Notes: generated by a model from the sequence alone, not told the origin. 64,000 bases of DNA from Kurthia sibirica (GCF_003143975.1 NZ_QFVR01000010.1:1-64000); one strand, 5' to 3'. Positions 8,559 through 24,535 are shown, counted from the first letter of the stretch. Made by a program: numbers and translations.

Positions 8559-10776
8559 GCCAACAGCTGAACAAATTAAGGAGCAAAAGTTATATGCTTC
8601 GATGGGTTTAACGGATGAAGAATTTGCATTAGTAGAATCAATTTTAGGTCGTTCGCCAAACTGGACGGAAACAGGTTTGTTTTCTGTTATGTGGTCAGAA
8701 CATTGTTCGTACAAAAATTCGAAACCTATATTGCGTAAATTCCCAACTGAAGGTGAACATGTTTTACAAGGACCTGGTGAAGGTGCGGGAATTGTAGACA
8801 TAGGTGATGAGCAAGCGGTTGTCTTCAAAATGGAATCACATAATCACCCTTCTGCAATCGAACCTTATCAAGGTGCTGCAACTGGTATAGGCGGTATTAT
8901 CCGCGATGTATTCTCGATGGGGGCTCGCCCAATTGCCATGCTGAATTCTTTACGTTTTGGTGATTTAAATACATCAAAACGTGTACGCTTTTTGTTTGAA
9001 GAAGTTGTAGCAGGAATTGCTGGCTACGGAAATTGTATTGGTATTCCAACTGTAGGTGGCGAAATTCAATTTGACCCATGTTATGCAGGTAATCCATTAG
9101 TCAATGCTATGTGCGTTGGTTTAATCGATCATAAGGATATTCAAAAGGGAATTGCTTCAGGTGTAGGAAATACAGTGATGTATGTGGGAGCTAAAACTGG
9201 ACGTGACGGAATTCATGGTGCGACATTTGCTTCTGAAGAGCTGGATGAACATGCTGAAGAAAAACGCCCAGCTGTTCAAGTTGGTGATCCATTTATGGAA
9301 AAATTATTATTGGAAGCTTGTTTAGAGCTTGTGCAATTTGAATCATTAGTCGGTATTCAAGATATGGGTGCAGCAGGTTTAACATCATCTGCAGCAGAAA
9401 TGGCTTCTAAAGCTGGATCAGGGTTAGAAATGAATCTTGATTTAATCCCCCAACGTGAAACGGGTATGACAGCATATGAAATGATGCTGTCAGAATCACA
9501 AGAGCGCATGTTGATTGTCGTGAAAAAAGGGCAAGAACAGCCAATTGTTGACCTGTTTTCTAAGTATGGTCTAGACGCTGTAAAAGTTGGCGTAGTTACG
9601 GATGATAAAATGTTCAAATTAACGCATAAAGGGGAAGTAGTGGCCAATGTTCCTGCTGATGCTTTAGCGGAGGACGCACCAGTATATCATAAGCCTTCTG
9701 CGGTACCAGCTCACTTTATCGAATTCCAACAGATGGAAAATGAAGAGCCAGCTGTGACGAATTACAAAGAAACATTGATTAACCTTCTTAAACAAGAAAC
9801 AATCGCTTCCAAAGAATGGGTTTACAATCAGTACGATTATCAAGTACGCACGAGTACTGTTGTGGCACCAGGTTCTGATGCTGCAGTCGTTCGTGTGCGT
9901 GGTACGAATAAAGGCTTAGCGATGACAACTGATTGCAACTCCCGCTATATCTACTTAGATCCAGAAATGGGCGGTAAAATTGCAGTAGCTGAAGCAGCAC
10001 GTAATATTGTCTGCTCGGGTGGGCGACCATTAGCCATTACAGATTGCTTAAACTTTGGTAATCCTGAAAAACCGGAAATTTTTTGGCAAATTGAAAAATC
10101 AGCTGATGGTATTGCAGAGGCATGTCGCAAGTTAGAATCACCAGTAATTGGTGGTAATGTTTCTCTTTATAATGAACGTAGCAATGAAGCAATCTATCCG
10201 ACACCAACAATCGGTATGGTTGGCTTGGTCGAGGATCTTGCTCATGTGACAACTCAACAAGCGAAAACGGCTGGTGATATCGTTTATCTAATCGGTGATA
10301 CACATACGGAATTTGGTGGCTCTGAGCTACAAAAAATGTTGAATAATAATCGTATTTTCGGTAAAGCACCATTCATCGATTTAGATTTAGAGAAAGCACG
10401 TCAAGCGGCACTACTACAAGCGATTCAAGCCGGTTTAGTAAAATCAGCACATGATGTGGCTGAAGGTGGCGTTGCTGTAGCTTTAGCTGAAAAAACATTT
10501 GGTACGAATTTGGGTATACAAGCGACGCTTAAGGGTTCAGCAACTTCTGCTCTATTCAGTGAATCACAATCTCGTTTTATTCTTACGGTAGCTCCGGAAC
10601 ATACAGCACGATTTGAAGAAGTAGTAATCGATGCTACAAAAGTAGGTGTGGTTACTGCGGAAGCAACGATTATCATTACTGCGTCGGACGCGACAACATT
10701 AGTTGAAGGTACGGTAGCAGAATTCCAAGATGCTTGGAAAGGGGCAATACCATGCTTGCTGAAATCAGAGGACTAA
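8542..10776 (+). CDS. purL: FGAM synthase, synthetase subunit
   Basis: Converts FGAR to FGAM with ATP and PurQ-derived ammonia. The 744 residues match the small Gram-positive PurL (about 740) and not the fused 1300-residue enzyme. Visible signatures are [11 protein letters not shown] (catalytic His53), the Mg/ATP region [21 protein letters not shown] (written here in two parts: KMESHNHPS and [10 protein letters not shown]), [12 protein letters not shown], and the second-lobe HDVAEGG. It has an internal duplicated AIRS-like architecture. It overlaps purF by 25 bases. Confidence 0.95.
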   Translation: MSTKLEPTAEQIKEQKLYASMGLTDEEFALVESILGRSPNWTETGLFSVMWSEHCSYKNSKPILRKFPTEGEHVLQGPGEGAGIVDIGDEQAVVFKMESHNHPSAIEPYQGAATGIGGIIRDVFSMGARPIAMLNSLRFGDLNTSKRVRFLFEEVVAGIAGYGNCIGIPTVGGEIQFDPCYAGNPLVNAMCVGLIDHKDIQKGIASGVGNTVMYVGAKTGRDGIHGATFASEELDEHAEEKRPAVQVGDPFMEKLLLEACLELVQFESLVGIQDMGAAGLTSSAAEMASKAGSGLEMNLDLIPQRETGMTAYEMMLSESQERMLIVVKKGQEQPIVDLFSKYGLDAVKVGVVTDDKMFKLTHKGEVVANVPADALAEDAPVYHKPSAVPAHFIEFQQMENEEPAVTNYKETLINLLKQETIASKEWVYNQYDYQVRTSTVVAPGSDAAVVRVRGTNKGLAMTTDCNSRYIYLDPEMGGKIAVAEAARNIVCSGGRPLAITDCLNFGNPEKPEIFWQIEKSADGIAEACRKLESPVIGGNVSLYNERSNEAIYPTPTIGMVGLVEDLAHVTTQQAKTAGDIVYLIGDTHTEFGGSELQKMLNNNRIFGKAPFIDLDLEKARQAALLQAIQAGLVKSAHDVAEGGVAVALAEKTFGTNLGIQATLKGSATSALFSESQSRFILTVAPEHTARFEEVVIDATKVGVVTAEATIIITASDATTLVEGTVAEFQDAWKGAIPCLLKSED

Positions 10777-12176
10777 ATGAAGAATGTGGCGTTTTTGGAA
10801 TTTGGAATCATCCAAACCCAGCGCAACTTAGCTATTATGGCTTACATGCACTACAACATCGTGGACAAGAGGGTGCAGGAATCGTCGTATCAGATGGCAA
10901 ACATCTTCGTGCAGTAAAAGGCGAAGGGTTAGTGAATGACGTATTTAACGAAGAAAAATTAAAATCAATTGAAGGTACATCCGCTATCGCCCATGTACGT
11001 TATACAACAGCTGGTGGTGCAGGAATTGAAAATGTACAGCCTTTATTATTCCACTCATCAACAGGAAGTCTATCGATTGCCCACAATGGGAATCTTGTAA
11101 ATGCCAATCGATTAAAAAAATATTTAGAACGCCAAGGGAGCATTTTCCACTCAAGCTCTGATACGGAAGTGTTAGCGCATTTGATTAAGAAGAGTACGCA
11201 TGCACCTTTTTCTGAAAAAGTAAAAAATGCACTCACATTATTAGAAGGAGCCTACTCATTTTTAATTATGACGAAGGATGAGTTGATCGTGGCGCGTGAC
11301 CGTCATGGTCTACGTCCTTTAGCGCTTGGTAAATTGGGCGATGCCTATGTCGTTGCTTCTGAGACATGCGCCTTCGATTTAATCGGTGCGGAAACAGTCC
11401 GCTCAATCGAACCAGGAGAAATGCTCATCATCAATGAAGAAGGGATGCGTTCTGTACGCTATCAAGAAGAGCAAACGCGCTCAATGTGTGCGATGGAGTA
11501 TGTGTATCTAGCTCGACCAGACTCAGACATCGACGGGATTAATGTCCATATGGCTCGTAAGCGTATGGGAAAAGCTTTAGCAAAAGAATGTATGCATATT
11601 GAAGCAGACGTTGTTACTGGTGTGCCAGATTCGAGTATTTCTGCAGCAATTGGTTTTGCTGAAGAAACGGGTTTACCATATGAACTAGGTTTGATTAAAA
11701 ATCGATATGTTGGTCGTACATTTATCCAGCCAACACAAGAATTACGTGAACGTGGCGTGAAGATGAAATTATCGCCAGTCGTGCAAGTTGTGAAGGGGAA
11801 ACGTGTTGTCATGGTTGATGATTCAATCGTACGCGGTACGACATCAAGACGCATCGTTAAAATGTTGAAAGATGCTGGTGCTGCTGAAGTACATGTCGTT
11901 ATTAGTTCTCCGCCGATGACGCATCCTTGTTATTATGGTATTGATACGTCCACTGCGGAAGACTTAATTGCTTCAAGTCAGAGCATTGAAGAAATTCGTG
12001 ACACAATTGGCGCTGATTCATTAACTTTCCTATCGGTAGAGGGGATGGTTAATTCCATTGATCGTCCGTACGAAGATGACAATAAAGGGCTTTGCTTAGC
12101 ATGCTTTACAAGCAATTACCCGACTGAGATTTTCTCAGATACCATTTTACCGCATGAAAAAGAACTACAACTCTAG
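10752..12176 (+). CDS. purF: Amidophosphoribosyltransferase
   Basis: First committed step: PRPP plus glutamine to phosphoribosylamine. The 474-residue product opens with [11 protein letters not shown], an 11-residue propeptide like that of B. subtilis PurF, whose removal frees the catalytic Cys12. The PRPP loop [13 protein letters not shown] is intact. The cysteines expected to hold the oxygen-sensitive 4Fe-4S cluster are present (SMCAMEY, HPCYYG and CLACF). The extra cysteine found just before the last pair in B. subtilis is a lysine here. The start at 10752 is chosen for AAAGGGG upstream. Confidence 0.95.
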   Translation: MLAEIRGLNEECGVFGIWNHPNPAQLSYYGLHALQHRGQEGAGIVVSDGKHLRAVKGEGLVNDVFNEEKLKSIEGTSAIAHVRYTTAGGAGIENVQPLLFHSSTGSLSIAHNGNLVNANRLKKYLERQGSIFHSSSDTEVLAHLIKKSTHAPFSEKVKNALTLLEGAYSFLIMTKDELIVARDRHGLRPLALGKLGDAYVVASETCAFDLIGAETVRSIEPGEMLIINEEGMRSVRYQEEQTRSMCAMEYVYLARPDSDIDGINVHMARKRMGKALAKECMHIEADVVTGVPDSSISAAIGFAEETGLPYELGLIKNRYVGRTFIQPTQELRERGVKMKLSPVVQVVKGKRVVMVDDSIVRGTTSRRIVKMLKDAGAAEVHVVISSPPMTHPCYYGIDTSTAEDLIASSQSIEEIRDTIGADSLTFLSVEGMVNSIDRPYEDDNKGLCLACFTSNYPTEIFSDTILPHEKELQL

Positions 12177-12188
12177 GAGGATACGATT

Positions 12189-13244
12189 TTGTCTAAAGCA
12201 TATGAGCAAGCAGGGGTAAATATTGAAGCAGGCTATGAAGCAGTTCAAAGAATGAAATCACATGTTGAACGTACAGCACGCAAAGGAATTATGGGTACTT
12301 TTGGTGGCTTCGGCGGTATGTTCGATTTATCTGAGCTCAACTTAAAAGAGCCCGTATTAATTTCAGGTACAGATGGTGTTGGTACGAAATTGAAACTGGC
12401 ATTTATGGTAGATAAGCATGACACAATCGGAGTAGACTGTGTGGCAATGTGTGTTAATGACATCGTTGCGCAAGGCGCAGAACCACTTTATTTCCTTGAT
12501 TACGTAGCGGTAGGAAAAGCTTTTCCAGAAAAAATCGAGCAAATTGTCAAAGGTGTGGCGGATGGTTGTGTACAGTCAGGTGCAGCATTAATCGGTGGCG
12601 AAACAGCTGAAATGCCGGGATTATATGAAGAACATGAATATGATTTAGCAGGATTTGCTGTGGGGGCTACTGAAAAAACAGCTATAGTTACAGGAGAAAA
12701 AATCGTTGCGGGCGATGTGCTTATAGGATTAGCTTCAAGCGGTGTACATTCGAATGGCTATTCTCTTGTGCGCAAAATCGTTTTCACTGATCATGAAATG
12801 GCAACAGATGCTGTAGTTGAAGGTTTCGAAAACCTGGGTCCAATCGGTGAAGCGTTATTAACACCAACAAAAATTTATGCAAAATCGGTAATGGCTATGC
12901 TAAAAGAAGTTGATGTACATGGGATGGCCCATGTGACAGGTGGCGGTTTCTACGAAAACTTACCACGTATGATGCCTGATGGTTTAGCAACTGAGATTGA
13001 ATTAGGTTCGTGGCCTATATTACCAATTTTTGATTTCCTACAACAAAAAGGGCAGCTGGCTCACAAAGACTTATTTAATGTTTTTAATATGGGCATAGGC
13101 TTTGTGATTGCAGTTAAAAAAGAAGAGGCAGCGAAAATTATAGCAATCGCTAATAAGCATGGTGAAAAGGCTTATGAAATCGGAAAAGTTATTCAAGGTG
13201 AGGGTGTCATCTTTAATGGCGAACATGATGGGAGCTTAGTATAA
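12189..13244 (+). CDS. purM: AIR synthase
   Basis: Closes FGAM to AIR using ATP. The 351 residues show [12 protein letters not shown] near 60-71, the GGETAEMPG motif, and [16 protein letters not shown]. It starts at TTG 12189, with CTAGGAGG eleven bases upstream and no better start nearby. Its stop overlaps the purN start (TAATG), so the two are translationally coupled. Confidence 0.94.
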   Translation: MSKAYEQAGVNIEAGYEAVQRMKSHVERTARKGIMGTFGGFGGMFDLSELNLKEPVLISGTDGVGTKLKLAFMVDKHDTIGVDCVAMCVNDIVAQGAEPLYFLDYVAVGKAFPEKIEQIVKGVADGCVQSGAALIGGETAEMPGLYEEHEYDLAGFAVGATEKTAIVTGEKIVAGDVLIGLASSGVHSNGYSLVRKIVFTDHEMATDAVVEGFENLGPIGEALLTPTKIYAKSVMAMLKEVDVHGMAHVTGGGFYENLPRMMPDGLATEIELGSWPILPIFDFLQQKGQLAHKDLFNVFNMGIGFVIAVKKEEAAKIIAIANKHGEKAYEIGKVIQGEGVIFNGEHDGSLV

Positions 13245-13813
13245 TGATTGGAAGGATACCGATTGCAGTTTTTGCGTCTGGTAGTGGTTCCAACTTTCAA
13301 GCGATTTGCGAAGCAATTGAAGCGGGGAAAATCAATGCGAAAATCGAACTTGTTGTAACAGACAAGCCCGATGCATTTGTTGTACAACGTGCTGAATCAA
13401 AGGGGATTCAAGTACTTGCAATCAATCCGAAAAATTATGCTTCTAAAGAATGCTATGAGGATGCAATCATATTAGTATTAAGGGAGAAAAAAGTGCAATG
13501 GCTTGTTTTGGCAGGGTATATGCGCTTAATTGGCAAGACATTACTAGGGGCTTACGCTTCACATATTGTGAATATACATCCTTCGCTACTACCATCATTT
13601 CCTGGGAAAGATGCAATTGGTCAAGCAATGGCTCATGGCGTTAAAATAACAGGTGTGACTGTACATTTTGTAGATGAAGGAATGGATACGGGGACAATTA
13701 TTATGCAAAAAGCGGTCGATATAATCGACGAAGATCGTGACAAAACAGAGGGTGCGATCCACGCGGTAGAGCATGAATTGTATACGGCAGCATTACAAAA
13801 ATTATTAAACTAA
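13244..13813 (+). CDS. purN: GAR transformylase, formyl-THF dependent
   Basis: Formylates GAR to FGAR using 10-formyl-tetrahydrofolate. The 189-residue product keeps the catalytic set Asn110 and His112 ([12 protein letters not shown]) and Asp148 (DEGMDTG), plus the N-terminal [10 protein letters not shown] phosphate loop. The operon has purN and no purT, so GAR formylation here is folate dependent. Confidence 0.94.
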   Translation: MIGRIPIAVFASGSGSNFQAICEAIEAGKINAKIELVVTDKPDAFVVQRAESKGIQVLAINPKNYASKECYEDAIILVLREKKVQWLVLAGYMRLIGKTLLGAYASHIVNIHPSLLPSFPGKDAIGQAMAHGVKITGVTVHFVDEGMDTGTIIMQKAVDIIDEDRDKTEGAIHAVEHELYTAALQKLLN

Positions 13814-13868
13814 TCTTTACATAAACCAACCAATCAAGTTGGCTGTCCATTTTGAGGAGGAAAATATT

Positions 13869-15404
13869 GTGACAAAACGTGTGTTAATAAGTGTTTCTGA
13901 TAAATCAGGTGTGTTAGATTTTGCGAAAGAGTTAGTGGAATTAGGCTATGAGATCTTATCGACGGGTGGTACAAAAAAACATCTTCAAGATAACGGTGTC
14001 GCTGTAACATCTGTAGATGAAGTAACGAAATTTCCAGAAATATTAGGTGGACGTGTGAAAACATTAAACCCGATGATTCATGGTGGTCTATTAGCAAAAT
14101 ATGATGATGCAGAACACCAAGCTCAGATGAAGGAGCATGGAATCGAACCAATCGAGATTGTCTGTGTGAACTTGTATCCATTCGTAGAAACTATTTCTCA
14201 AGCGAATGTGGAATTTGCAGATGCGATTGAAAATATCGATATTGGTGGACCAACGATGTTACGTTCAGCAGCAAAAAATCAAAAATATGTTACGGTAATT
14301 GTCGATGCGACAGATTATCCAGCCGTATTAGCTGAACTACAAACAGCAGGTCAAACAACAGTAGAAACACGTCGACGTTTAGCAGCAAAAGTTTTCCGTC
14401 ATACAGCAGCATATGATTCGTATATTTCAAATTACTTATCAGCGGAACTAGGTGAAGAATTCCCAGAATCCCTAACATTAACATATGAACTAAAACAAAA
14501 TTTACGCTATGGTGAAAACCCACATCAAAAAGCAGCTTTCTATCAAAAACGTCTTGGTTCGGATTTCTCAGTAGCCTATGCGACACAAATTCATGGAAAA
14601 GAGCTTTCATATAATAATATTCAAGATGCAAATGCGGCATTACAAATTAGTAAAGAGTTTAAAGAGCCAGCAGCTGTCGCAGTAAAACATATGAATCCTT
14701 GTGGCGTTGGTACAGATACCACTATTTCAAAGGCTTTCCAAGCAGCGTATGATGCAGATGCAACATCGATTTTTGGTGGGATTGTAGCATTAAATCGTGA
14801 AGTAGATGCAGCAACGGCTGAAAAACTTGCCACTATTTTTTTAGAGATTATTATTGCACCTGCGTTCTCTAAAGAAGCAATTGATTTATTAACTGTAAAG
14901 AAAAATATTCGTTTACTGACGATTTCTTTCGAACAGCATGCTATAGATCAATTTAATATAGTATCAGTTGAAGGTGGCTTACTTGTACAGGAGCCCGATC
15001 GCTTTGGCTTTAATGAAGCTGAAATCCAAGTTGTTACGAAGCGTCAACCGACAGAGCAAGAATGGGCAGCACTTAAATTGAGCTGGTCCGTAGTTAAGCA
15101 TGTCAAATCGAATGCAATTGTCGTAACAACTGATAAGATGACGGTAGGTGTCGGAGCAGGGCAAATGAATCGAGTTGGTTCTGCTAAAATTGCATTAGAG
15201 CAAGCCGGTGAAAAAGCAATTGGTGCAGCTTTAGCATCAGATGCATTTTTCCCGATGCCTGATACAGTAGAAACAGCGATTGCAGCAGGTATTACTGCGA
15301 TTATCCATCCGGGTGGTTCGAAGCGAGATCAAGAGTCGATTGATGTAGCAAATGCAGCAGGGATCACGATGGTAACGACAGGCGTTCGTCATTTCAAACA
15401 CTAA
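13869..15404 (+). CDS. purH: AICAR transformylase/IMP cyclohydrolase
   Basis: Bifunctional enzyme of the last two IMP steps. The N-terminal IMP cyclohydrolase (about 1-195) begins [11 protein letters not shown] and contains STGGTKKHL and [16 protein letters not shown]. The C-terminal transformylase includes [12 protein letters not shown] and [10 protein letters not shown]. It has 511 residues, as in B. subtilis. The GTG at 13869 follows GAGGAGGAAAA; an in-frame codon at 13839 would add unrelated residues. Confidence 0.94.
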   Translation: MTKRVLISVSDKSGVLDFAKELVELGYEILSTGGTKKHLQDNGVAVTSVDEVTKFPEILGGRVKTLNPMIHGGLLAKYDDAEHQAQMKEHGIEPIEIVCVNLYPFVETISQANVEFADAIENIDIGGPTMLRSAAKNQKYVTVIVDATDYPAVLAELQTAGQTTVETRRRLAAKVFRHTAAYDSYISNYLSAELGEEFPESLTLTYELKQNLRYGENPHQKAAFYQKRLGSDFSVAYATQIHGKELSYNNIQDANAALQISKEFKEPAAVAVKHMNPCGVGTDTTISKAFQAAYDADATSIFGGIVALNREVDAATAEKLATIFLEIIIAPAFSKEAIDLLTVKKNIRLLTISFEQHAIDQFNIVSVEGGLLVQEPDRFGFNEAEIQVVTKRQPTEQEWAALKLSWSVVKHVKSNAIVVTTDKMTVGVGAGQMNRVGSAKIALEQAGEKAIGAALASDAFFPMPDTVETAIAAGITAIIHPGGSKRDQESIDVANAAGITMVTTGVRHFKH

Positions 15405-15435
15405 GAATAAGCTTGTCCGAGTAGCACATATTAAG

Positions 15436-15467
15436 AATGTCGACAAGTCAGTCTTGTCGGCATTTTA
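15436..15467 (+). terminator. Hairpin with short T-run between purH and purD
   Basis: AATGTCGACAAG (15436-15447) pairs with CTTGTCGGCATT (15453-15464), followed by TTTATT. The T-tract is short, so partial read-through into purD is likely. It may lower expression of the last gene or process the mRNA. Confidence 0.45.
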
Positions 15468-15484
15468 TTCTAGGAGGAAAAGTA

Positions 15485-16744
15485 ATGAAGGTTTTAGTAA
15501 TCGGAAGTGGTGGTCGGGAACATGCCATCGTCAAACAGTTTAAAAAGGCATCATCAGTTGAGCAGGTTTTTGTAGCACCGGGTAATGATGGAATGGCGCA
15601 GGACGCGACGATTGTACCAATCGCACAAACATCGGTAGAAGAGTTGATCACCTTTGCGCAACAAGAAGCAATTTCTTTAACATTTATTGGCCCAGAGCAG
15701 CCATTGACAGAAGGAATTGTCGATGCTTTTGAGGCGGCGGGATTACGTGTATTTGGCCCGCGTAAAAATGCAGCTCAAATCGAGGGAAGTAAAGCATTTG
15801 CCAAAGAACTAATGGCGAAATATAGTATTCCAACTGCAAAATATGCAACTTTTTCAGATGTAGCACAAGCGGTGGCATACATAAAAGAACAAGGAGCACC
15901 CATTGTCATTAAAGCAGATGGACTTGCTGCGGGTAAAGGGGTCGTCGTGGCCATAACGGAGCAAGAAGCCATTGCTGCAGTGGAAGACATGATAGGGAAT
16001 CAGCGTTTTGGTGATTCTTCGTCACGCGTTGTCATTGAAGAATTTTTGGATGGTGAAGAGTTTTCATTTATGTCATTCGTCCATGCAGGACAAATTTATC
16101 CCATGGTTATTGCTCAGGATCATAAACGTGCATATGATGGCGATAAAGGACCAAATACAGGTGGTATGGGGGCGTATTCTCCTGTACCACAAATCCCACA
16201 ATCAGTGATTGATGAAGCATTGTCAACTATTGTAAAACCAACTGTTGCTGCAATGGATTCAGAAGGTACACCATTCACAGGTATATTATATGCAGGACTT
16301 ATTTTGACTGAAAATGGTCCGAAGGTGATTGAATTTAATGCGCGTTTTGGCGATCCAGAGGCCCAGGTCGTACTGCAACGTATGACATCAGATTTAGGTG
16401 AATTTCTCATGGCATTACTTGATGAGCGCCCATTTGACCTGCAATGGTCTGATGAAGCGGTGTTAGGTGTCGTCATCGCTGCGGAAGGTTATCCAACCTA
16501 TGTTGAAAAAGGACATAATTTACCGGACCTTACGGAGTTAGAGTCAGAATTTGCTGTGTATCATGCAGGCACAAAAGAAGTATACGGCAATTATTGCGGC
16601 AATGGTGGGCGCGTTTTACTCGTAACAGCAAAAGGTGCGAGCTTAAAAGAAGCACAGGCAATGGTGTATACAGGTTTAGATGCCTATCAATGGCCGAAGT
16701 TCTTCTATCGTCATGATATTGGTTGGCGCATCGTGGATCAATAA
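15485..16744 (+). CDS. purD: Phosphoribosylamine-glycine ligase
   Basis: ATP-grasp ligase that joins glycine to phosphoribosylamine, giving GAR. The 419 residues begin VLVIGSGGREHA and contain IKADGLAAGKGV, the NTGGMGAYSP segment and the metal-binding EFNARFGDPEAQ. The start at 15485 has AGGAGGAAAA upstream. The more upstream in-frame codon (15437) lies inside the preceding hairpin. Last gene of the purine operon. Confidence 0.95.
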   Translation: MKVLVIGSGGREHAIVKQFKKASSVEQVFVAPGNDGMAQDATIVPIAQTSVEELITFAQQEAISLTFIGPEQPLTEGIVDAFEAAGLRVFGPRKNAAQIEGSKAFAKELMAKYSIPTAKYATFSDVAQAVAYIKEQGAPIVIKADGLAAGKGVVVAITEQEAIAAVEDMIGNQRFGDSSSRVVIEEFLDGEEFSFMSFVHAGQIYPMVIAQDHKRAYDGDKGPNTGGMGAYSPVPQIPQSVIDEALSTIVKPTVAAMDSEGTPFTGILYAGLILTENGPKVIEFNARFGDPEAQVVLQRMTSDLGEFLMALLDERPFDLQWSDEAVLGVVIAAEGYPTYVEKGHNLPDLTELESEFAVYHAGTKEVYGNYCGNGGRVLLVTAKGASLKEAQAMVYTGLDAYQWPKFFYRHDIGWRIVDQ

Positions 16745-16766
16745 GTATTTTTTGTGGATGATTAAT

Positions 16767-16811
16767 AAAAGGTGAGAAATCGTATTCATTGCGATTTCTC
16801 ACCTTTTATTG
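16767..16811 (+). terminator. Purine operon terminator
   Basis: AAAAGGTGAGAAATCG (16767-16782) pairs with CGATTTCTCACCTTTT (16792-16807), with an 8-9-base loop. Strong and symmetrical. Confidence 0.92.
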
Positions 16812-17216
16812 CGAACCTAAAAAAGGGAAAAACTAATTTAAATAGTAGAGATTACGTAGAAAATATTCTTTAAAAGTAACTAGTGATAGGTATTTTAGCG
16901 TAGAAGTAAAGGGATGCAAAGATTCAAACATCAAGAAGTAGTTTGCTGAAAAAAATATTCATGAGACTTTTTAACTGATAATAATTCCTTTTTATGGCAT
17001 AATAAAATTATGATAGCGTTTTCAGTTATAAGGAGATAAGTGAGTCAAATAGGGATAAATATTAAGAAAACAGCGTAATTTCAACAATTTAATGTACAAT
17101 TCATGAAATGACTGTTGTCCTGTTAGTCTCTATGATAGGATAGTATCATTCATGCACTATAATCATTAAAAATAGATTATTCATGCGTGAAACTCATAGG
17201 AAGGAGATGTATTGCT
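16812..17216 (+). other. 405-base leader region before yerA
   Basis: No gene, purine riboswitch or PurBox is visible. An imperfect dyad TGATA..TATCA lies around 17132-17147. AAGGAGAT at 17201-17208 is the ribosome binding site of the next gene. Confidence 0.5.
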
Positions 17217-18947
17217 TTGCAACATCCAAATTGGAAAATTCAAGATATACGTCAACAAATAAAAGTAATAGACGGGAAAAAATCTCCTTCGATGGTGATC
17301 ATAAATGCCCGCTATTTACACAGTATTTTAAAAAAATGGATTGAGGGGAATATTTGGATTTTAGGTGATCGTATCGTGTATGCAGGTCCTAAAATGCCAA
17401 CAAATATGGAGGGAACAGAAATTGTTGATGCCGCTGGTAAAACAATTGTTCCAGGTTATATTGAGCCTCATGTTCACCCATTTCAATTATATAATCCACA
17501 TTCGTTAGCAGATTATGCTGGTCAGACAGGTACGACAACATTTTTATCAGATAATCTGATGTTTTTCCTCGCATTAAATAATACAGATGCGTTTGCTATT
17601 TTGGATGAGTTAAAAGAATTACCATTTAGCTTTTATTGGTGGATGCGCTTTGACTCTCAAACAGAGCTAATTCGCGAACATAATTTGTTTACATCAGCTT
17701 CAATTAAAGAATGGGGAGAGCGTCAGGATGTCTTGCTCGGTGGTGAACTGACAGGGTGGCCAAGATTAACAGCCGGTGATGATCAGATGCTTTATTGGAT
17801 TCAAGCTGCGCGCGCAAACCATAAAAAAATTGAAATGCATTTACCGGGAGCCTCATCAAGAACGCTTGCGAAGATGAAATTATTCGGGGGAGATGGCGAC
17901 CATGAGTCGATGACGATTGAAGAAGTAGAAGATCGTTTACTACATGGGTATGCAGTTACTTTACGTCACTCTTCGATTCGCCCGGATCTCCCTATTTTAC
18001 TGAAGGATATTCTTTCTAGAGAGCTGGATGTCTTTGATCAGCTTATGATGACTACAGATGGTGCGACGCCAACTTTTTATGAGGATGGTATCGTCGACAA
18101 ATGTATTCGTGTAGCATTAGAAGCGGGTGTCGAACCAATTAAAGCCTATCAAATGGCATCTTATAATGTAGCAAATTACTATGATGTGACACATCTTCAT
18201 GGTGTTATTGCCACAGGGCGCTACGCTGACTTAAACTTTTTAGAAGATGAATTGAATCCGACGCCAGTCGATGTATTATCGAAAGGTATTTGGCTGAAAC
18301 GCAATAATGAACGTACACATTCATTAGAAAAAATCGATTTTTCTAAATTTGATAACATGGCGATCAATGTTAATTTGACAGAAGATGATTTCCAATTTTC
18401 AATGCCCTTTGGAATTGAGATGGTTAACGATGTCATTACGAAGCCTTATAGTACGAATTTGCATACGAGTGACGGCGATTTAGCAGAAGACCACGATGAA
18501 TGTTATTTAATGCTTGTCGATAGAGAGGGTAAATGGCGAGTAAATACATTGATTAAAGGGTTTGCTGATGCTATTGAAGGATTTGCGACATCTTACTCAG
18601 TAACGGGTGATATTATTCTCATCGGTAAAAATGTAGATGCGATGATGTTGGCATTTAATGAGATGAAACGCATGGGCGGAGGCCTTGTTCTCGTAGAAGA
18701 CGGTGAAGTGATTGCATCGATTCCACTTACGATTGGCGGTTTACTATCAGCTGAGCCAGTAGAAACGATTATTGAACAAGAATATAGATTAAAAGCAGCA
18801 TTAAAAGAGCGTGGTTTCAAACATGGTGACGCAATTTATACATTGCTCTTTTTACAATCAACGCATCTACCTTATATTCGTGTGACACAGCGTGGAATAT
18901 TTGATGTATTAAAGAAACAAGTACTGTTTCCATCGGTTATGCGTTAA
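17217..18947 (+). CDS. Adenine deaminase-like amidohydrolase (YerA type)
   Basis: Amidohydrolase-superfamily protein of the adenine deaminase group, expected to hydrolyse adenine or a related compound to hypoxanthine. It corresponds to B. subtilis YerA, which likewise follows purD. The 576 residues have a composite beta domain (IWILGDRIVYAG), metal-binding PGYIEPHVHP, the second-half motif TTDGATPTF, and the closing GRYADLNFLED. Its C-terminal domain (about 400-576) resembles the adenine deaminase C-terminal domain. The TTG at 17217, eight bases after AAGGAGAT, is preferred to an in-frame GTG at 17187. The substrate of YerA-type proteins is not firmly known to me. Confidence 0.8.
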   Translation: MQHPNWKIQDIRQQIKVIDGKKSPSMVIINARYLHSILKKWIEGNIWILGDRIVYAGPKMPTNMEGTEIVDAAGKTIVPGYIEPHVHPFQLYNPHSLADYAGQTGTTTFLSDNLMFFLALNNTDAFAILDELKELPFSFYWWMRFDSQTELIREHNLFTSASIKEWGERQDVLLGGELTGWPRLTAGDDQMLYWIQAARANHKKIEMHLPGASSRTLAKMKLFGGDGDHESMTIEEVEDRLLHGYAVTLRHSSIRPDLPILLKDILSRELDVFDQLMMTTDGATPTFYEDGIVDKCIRVALEAGVEPIKAYQMASYNVANYYDVTHLHGVIATGRYADLNFLEDELNPTPVDVLSKGIWLKRNNERTHSLEKIDFSKFDNMAINVNLTEDDFQFSMPFGIEMVNDVITKPYSTNLHTSDGDLAEDHDECYLMLVDREGKWRVNTLIKGFADAIEGFATSYSVTGDIILIGKNVDAMMLAFNEMKRMGGGLVLVEDGEVIASIPLTIGGLLSAEPVETIIEQEYRLKAALKERGFKHGDAIYTLLFLQSTHLPYIRVTQRGIFDVLKKQVLFPSVMR

Positions 18948-18980
18948 AACACTTCACCGATTTAAAGAATAGAAGTGTTT
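18947..18980 (+). terminator. Hairpin without T-run after yerA
   Basis: AAACACTTC (18947-18955) pairs with GAAGTGTTT (18972-18980). No T-tract follows on this strand, so termination is doubtful; mRNA 3'-end protection is an alternative. Confidence 0.35.
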
Positions 18981-19074
18981 AGGCTGTCTAATCACCGATT
19001 CAGATGATAAAATAGAGTTGTTAAGAAAACGACTGGATTTTATTTAATGAAGTTTTGGGAGGAGGACAAATACT

Positions 19075-19395
19075 ATGCAAATCGAAAAAATTAAAGGCCA
19101 TCAGACAGATCAACTGTTTAAAGCGGTTCTTGAATTAAAAAATTTAGAAGAGTGTTATAAATTCTTCGATGATTTATGTACAATGAGTGAAATTCAATCA
19201 TTGTCACAACGTTTTGAGGTGGCTCATTTACTACGTTTGAAAAAAACATATGAAACAATCAAAAATGAAACGGGTGCATCTACTGCAACTATTTCTCGTG
19301 TACGCCGTTGCTTTGACTATGGTAACGATACTTATGATGAAATGCTTGGACGCCTATATCCAGAAGAACAACCATTTGATGCCGCAAGAAAATAA
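19075..19395 (+). CDS. yerC: YerC/YecD family TrpR-like DNA-binding protein
   Basis: A 106-residue helical protein of the Trp-repressor-like fold. The helix-turn-helix spans roughly residues 55-85 (RLKKTYETIKNETGASTATISRVRR, quoted in part: GASTATISRVRR). It occupies the same place as yerC in B. subtilis, before pcrB. A regulatory role is inferred from the fold, and the target is unknown. GGGAGGAGG lies upstream of the ATG. A terminator follows, so it is probably a single-gene unit. Confidence 0.88.
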   Translation: MQIEKIKGHQTDQLFKAVLELKNLEECYKFFDDLCTMSEIQSLSQRFEVAHLLRLKKTYETIKNETGASTATISRVRRCFDYGNDTYDEMLGRLYPEEQPFDAARK

Positions 19396-19407
19396 ATAAT
19401 GAAAATA

Positions 19408-19447
19408 TGTCTTCAAGGTAAAAATAGAGCCTTGAGGGCATTTTTTT
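19408..19447 (+). terminator. Terminator after yerC
   Basis: TGTCTTCAAGG (19408-19418) pairs with CCTTGAGGGCA (19430-19440) through G-T wobbles, followed by seven T. Confidence 0.85.
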
Positions 19448-19528
19448 GTCTTTGCGTTACAGTAGTAGTAAGACGTTTGTTTTTGTATACTAGTAGAAGA
19501 AAATATATTTTGAAAAGGTGGATCGACG

Positions 19529-20218
19529 ATGGACTTTAAAAGCTGGAAGCATGTATTTAAACTGGACCCGGCAAAATTCATTCATGACGATGATTTGGCA
19601 CGGATTTGCCAGTCAGGAACGGATGGTATTATCGTGGGTGGTTCAGATGATGTCACCGCGGAAGGCGTTGTCGATTTATTGATGCGCATAAAAAAATTCA
19701 ATATAGCGGTCGTGCTGGAAGTTTCGACAGTTGAATCTGTGACACCAGGTTATGACTATTTTTTTATTCCTACGGTCCTTAATAGTACCGATACGAAGTG
19801 GGTGAAAGATATTCACCATAATGCGATTAAAGAATTTGGTGATTTTATCGAATGGCAGCAGCTGATTGCAGAAGGCTATATTATTTTGAATCCGCATTGT
19901 AAAGCTGCGAAATTAACTGCTGCCAATACGCTGATCGACGAGGAAGATGTGATTGCTTATGCTAGAATGGCAGAGCATTATTTTAAATTACCTATTTTAT
20001 ATATTGAATATAGCGGTATGTACGGAGATGTTCATTTAGTTGCGGCAGTAAAGTATGAGTTGGAATATACGCAACTCTTTTACGGTGGAGGTATTTGTAA
20101 TGCGCAGCAAGCAAAAGAGATGGCGCAGTTTGCAGATACAGTCGTCGTTGGTAATATTATTTATAACGATTTAGCAGAAGCAATAAGCACTGTGAAAGCA
20201 GTGAAAGATACGGTATAA
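19529..20218 (+). CDS. pcrB: Heptaprenylglyceryl phosphate synthase
   Basis: TIM-barrel prenyltransferase that transfers a heptaprenyl group to sn-glycerol-1-phosphate, as shown for B. subtilis PcrB. The 229 residues include KLDPAKF near the start, GTDGIIVGGSDDV, YIEYSGMYGD, and the phosphate-binding YGGGICNAQQAKEMAQFADTVVVGN region (quoted in parts: YGGGI and ADTVVVGN). It is first in a run with pcrA, ligA and camS, as in B. subtilis. Confidence 0.92.
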   Translation: MDFKSWKHVFKLDPAKFIHDDDLARICQSGTDGIIVGGSDDVTAEGVVDLLMRIKKFNIAVVLEVSTVESVTPGYDYFFIPTVLNSTDTKWVKDIHHNAIKEFGDFIEWQQLIAEGYIILNPHCKAAKLTAANTLIDEEDVIAYARMAEHYFKLPILYIEYSGMYGDVHLVAAVKYELEYTQLFYGGGICNAQQAKEMAQFADTVVVGNIIYNDLAEAISTVKAVKDTV

Positions 20219-20252
20219 TTAAGAACAAATGTTTGTGAAAAGGCGGTGCAAG

Positions 20253-24535
<4,283 letters not shown>

